This document shows, in pieces, positions 61,901 through 64,000 of a stretch of DNA of 64,000 nucleotides (position 1 is its first letter; the number at the start of each line of letters is the position of its first letter). Source of the stretch: Taudactylus pleione. Taxonomy: Eukaryota; Chordata; Amphibia; Anura; Myobatrachidae. Under the pieces are notes generated by a model that saw only the letters and a program-made list of their open reading frames with translations, was not told where the DNA came from and did not search any database. A program made the translations under genes and the position numbers. Location: positions 79,789 through 143,788 of the forward strand of contig JAUIMM010002545.1 of NCBI GenBank assembly GCA_031769625.1, in the 5' to 3' direction.

Positions 61901-64000
61901 CATCCAGTGAAATTTTGAGCTGTCTGTGTTTGCTACAAGAGGAGATATCACAAAGTTTGAACTTTTGTTATTTCCATTGCTTTCAATGCATTTTGGCCTA
62001 AAACTTGCATTTGCTGTTTTCTCTTAAACGCAACATGGGAGAAAAACCATTTCACATCACATTTGTGGGTCTTTGGTCTGCAACACATCCAGTGAAATTT
62101 TGAGCTGTCTGTGTTTGCTACAAGAGGAGATATCACAAAGTTTGAACTTTTGTTATTTCCATTGCTTTCAATGCATTTTGGCCTAAAACTTGCATTTGCT
62201 GTTTTCCCTTAAACGCAACATGGGAGAAAAACCATTTCACATCACATTTGTGGGTCTTGGTCTTCAACACATCCAGTGAAATTTTGAGCTGTCTGTGTTT
62301 GCTACAAGAGGAGATATCACAAAGTATGCGCTTTTGTTGTTTTCATTGCTTTCAATGCATTTTGGCCTAAAACGTGCATTTGCTGTTTTCTCTTAAACGC
62401 AACATGGGAGAAAAACCATTTCACATCACATTTGTGGGTCTTGGTCTTCAACACATCCAGTGAAATTTTGAGCTGTCTGTGTTTGCTACAAGAGGAGATA
62501 TCACAAAGTATGCGCTTTTGTTCTTTCCATTGCTTTCAATGCATTTTGGCCTAAAACGTGCATTTGCTGTTTTCTCTTAAATGCAACATGGGAGAAAAAC
62601 CATTTCACATCACATTTGTGGGTCCTTGGTCTTCAACACATCCAGTGAAATTTTGAGCTGTCTGTGTTTGCTACAAGAGGAGATAACACAAAGTATGCGC
62701 TTTTGTTATTTCCATTGCTTTCAATGCATTTTGGCCTAAAACTTGCATTTGCTGTTTTCTCTTAAACGCAGCATGGGAGAAAAACCATTTCACATCATAT
62801 TTGTGGGTTTTGGTCTTCAACACATCCAGTGAAATTTTGAGCTGTCTGTGTTTGCTACAAGAGGAGATAACACAAAGTATGTGCTTTTGTGTTTCCATTG
62901 CTTTCAATGCATTTTGGCCTAAAACGTGCATTTGCTGTTTTCTCTTAAACGCAACATGGGAGAAAAACCATTTCACATCACATTTGTGGGTCTTGGTCTT
63001 CAACACATCCAGTGAAATTTTGAGCTGTCTGTGTTTGCTACAAGAGGAGATATCACAAAGTATGCGCTTTTGTTGTTTCCATTGCTTTCAATGCATTTTG
63101 GCCTAAAACGTGCATTTGCTGTTTTCTCTTAAAGGCAACATGGGAGAAAAAACCATTTCACATCACATTTGTGGGTCTTGGTCTTCAACACATCCAGTGA
63201 AATTTTGAGCTGTCTGTGTTTGCTACAAGAGGAGATATCACAAAGTATGCGCTTTTGTTGTTTCCATTGCTTTCAATGCATTTTGGCCTAAAACGTGCAT
63301 TTGCTGTTTTCTCTTTAATGCAACATGGGAGAAAAACCATTTCACATCACATTTGTGGGTCTTGGTCTTCAACACATCCAGTGACATTTTGAGCTGTCTG
63401 TGTTTGCTACAAGAGGAGATATCACAAAGTATGCGCTTTTGTTATTTCCATTGCTTTCAATGCATTTTGGCCTAAAACTTGCATTTGCTGTTTTTCTCTT
63501 AAACTCAACATGGGAGAAAAACCATTTCACATCACAGTTGTGGGTTTTGGTCTTCAACACATCCAGTGAAATTTTGAGCTGTCTGTGTTTGCTACAAGAG
63601 GAGATATCACAAAGTATGCGCTATTGTTGTTTTCATTGCTTTCAATGCATTTTGGCATAAAACAAGCATTTGCTGTTTTCTCTTAAACGCAACATGGGAG
63701 AAAAACCATTTCACATCACATTTGTGGGTCTTGGTCTTCAACACATCCAGTGAAATTTTGAGCTGTCTGTGTTTGCTACAAGAGGAGATAACACAAAGTA
63801 TGTGCTTTTGTGTTTCCATTGCTTTCAATGCATTTTGGCCTAAAACGTGCATTTGCTGTTTTCTCTTAAACGCAACATGAGAGAAAAACCATTTCACATC
63901 ACATTTGTGGGTCTTGGTCTTCAACACATCCAGTGAAATTTTGAGCTGTCTGTGTTTGCTACAAGAGGAGATATCACAAAGTATGCGCTTTTGTTATTTC
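58900..64000 (+). repeat. 31-mer higher-order repeat, copy 2 (cut by window end)
   Basis: This is the second copy of the 53200-58900 segment, with the same order of rare monomers. Relative to copy 1 it carries extra single bases, nearly all in homopolymers: GAGAAAAAACC (59090, 59643, 61669, 61856 and 63146), CTAAAAACTTG (60524), TTTGCCTGTTTTC (61639), GGTCCTTGG (62622) and TGTTTTTCTC (63489). The final monomer starts at 63877 and is truncated at 124 bases by the end of the window, so the array continues. Confidence 0.85.

Larger units (their letters stand above)
7780..64000 (+). repeat. 184 bp satellite array with higher-order repeats
   Basis: About 305 tandem monomers lie in the same orientation, each beginning with ATGGGAGAAAAACCATTTCA and ending with CTTAAACGCAAC or a variant. 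Monomers are 184 bp, or 183 bp where TTTTGTTGTTTCC is shortened to TTTTGTGTTTCC; GC is about 38%. With base 1 as the A of ATGGGAG, the main variable sites are C37T, T58G, A61C, G72T, T77C, G76A, T98A, the triplet A107T/C110A/G111A, G120A or G120C, T124C, C148A, A151T, GT/TT/AA at 155-156, T179C and A183G. No unrelated sequence interrupts the array. Open frames of 60-135 codons arise on both strands, mainly at 183 bp monomers (61 codons), and are repeat artefacts. Length near a nucleosome repeat is typical of centromeric satellites, but no CENP-B-box-like motif was found. The right end is outside the window. Confidence 0.98.

Noticed and set aside
7780..64000. Transposable element or tandemly repeated gene
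   Set aside because: No terminal inverted repeats, long terminal repeats, poly-A tails, target-site duplications or transposase/reverse transcriptase frames were seen. All monomers are the same 184 bp sequence in one orientation.
1..64000. tRNA, rRNA or other structured RNA genes
   Set aside because: No cloverleaf or rRNA core motif was recognised, and no sequence outside the two repeats exists in the window. The short inverted repeat in the satellite is too small and variable to call an RNA gene.
1..64000. Telomeric repeats at an array edge
   Set aside because: No run of TTAGGG or CCCTAA or a close variant was seen at the junction or elsewhere.
7780..64000. CENP-B box
   Set aside because: The closest G-rich or CpG-containing places (ATGGGAG, ATGCGC, AAACGTGC, AAACGC) do not match the essential positions of the 17 bp box, so no site is annotated.

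Overview
This 64 kb window looks like eukaryotic, gene-free satellite DNA. It consists of two adjoining head-to-tail tandem arrays, and I see no supportable protein gene, RNA gene, transposon or CRISPR array on either strand. The sequence does not identify the species. A nucleosome-length satellite with layered higher-order repeats beside a short-unit minisatellite would fit centromeric, pericentromeric or other heterochromatic DNA of an animal or plant, but that placement is inference.

Region 1 (1-7772) is a minisatellite with 29 bp units and 37 bp units; the longer form carries an extra 8 bp (GAGCTGTA). By length there are roughly 250 units. The written strand is almost free of C: the consensus unit has about 8 G and 1 C. 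One consequence is that the opposite strand has no stop codon in any frame, so it contains long but meaningless open frames. Segmental duplications of about 0.5-1 kb are nested inside the array. The array runs off the left edge of the window.

Region 2 starts at 7780, after a sharp junction, and runs off the right edge at 64000. It is a satellite of 184 bp monomers (some 183 bp), about 305 copies, all in one orientation and about 38% GC. Monomers differ at a limited set of diagnostic positions, and the order of these variants reveals several generations of higher-order repeats: a 4-mer of 735 bp (12.0-13.8 kb and 16.8-18.1 kb), an 8-mer of about 1,470 bp (10.2-12.5 kb and again 44.5-47 kb), an 11/12-mer of 2,022/2,206 bp (18.4-24.9 kb), an 18-mer of about 3,310 bp that pairs into a 36-mer of 6,621 bp (28.0-41.0 kb), and a 31-mer of about 5.71 kb (53.2-64 kb, itself 25+6 monomers). 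Less regular stretches lie between these blocks.

The points most worth a second look are the nested higher-order structure and its private variants, the C-depleted minisatellite with an all-frame-open strand, the junction between the arrays, and clusters of one-base indels at 39.3-41.1, 42.4-44.6 and 56.3-63.5 kb, which may mark assembly or polishing problems rather than biology. No genes work together here. Any function would be structural (chromatin, centromere, recombination substrate) and cannot be shown from the sequence alone.
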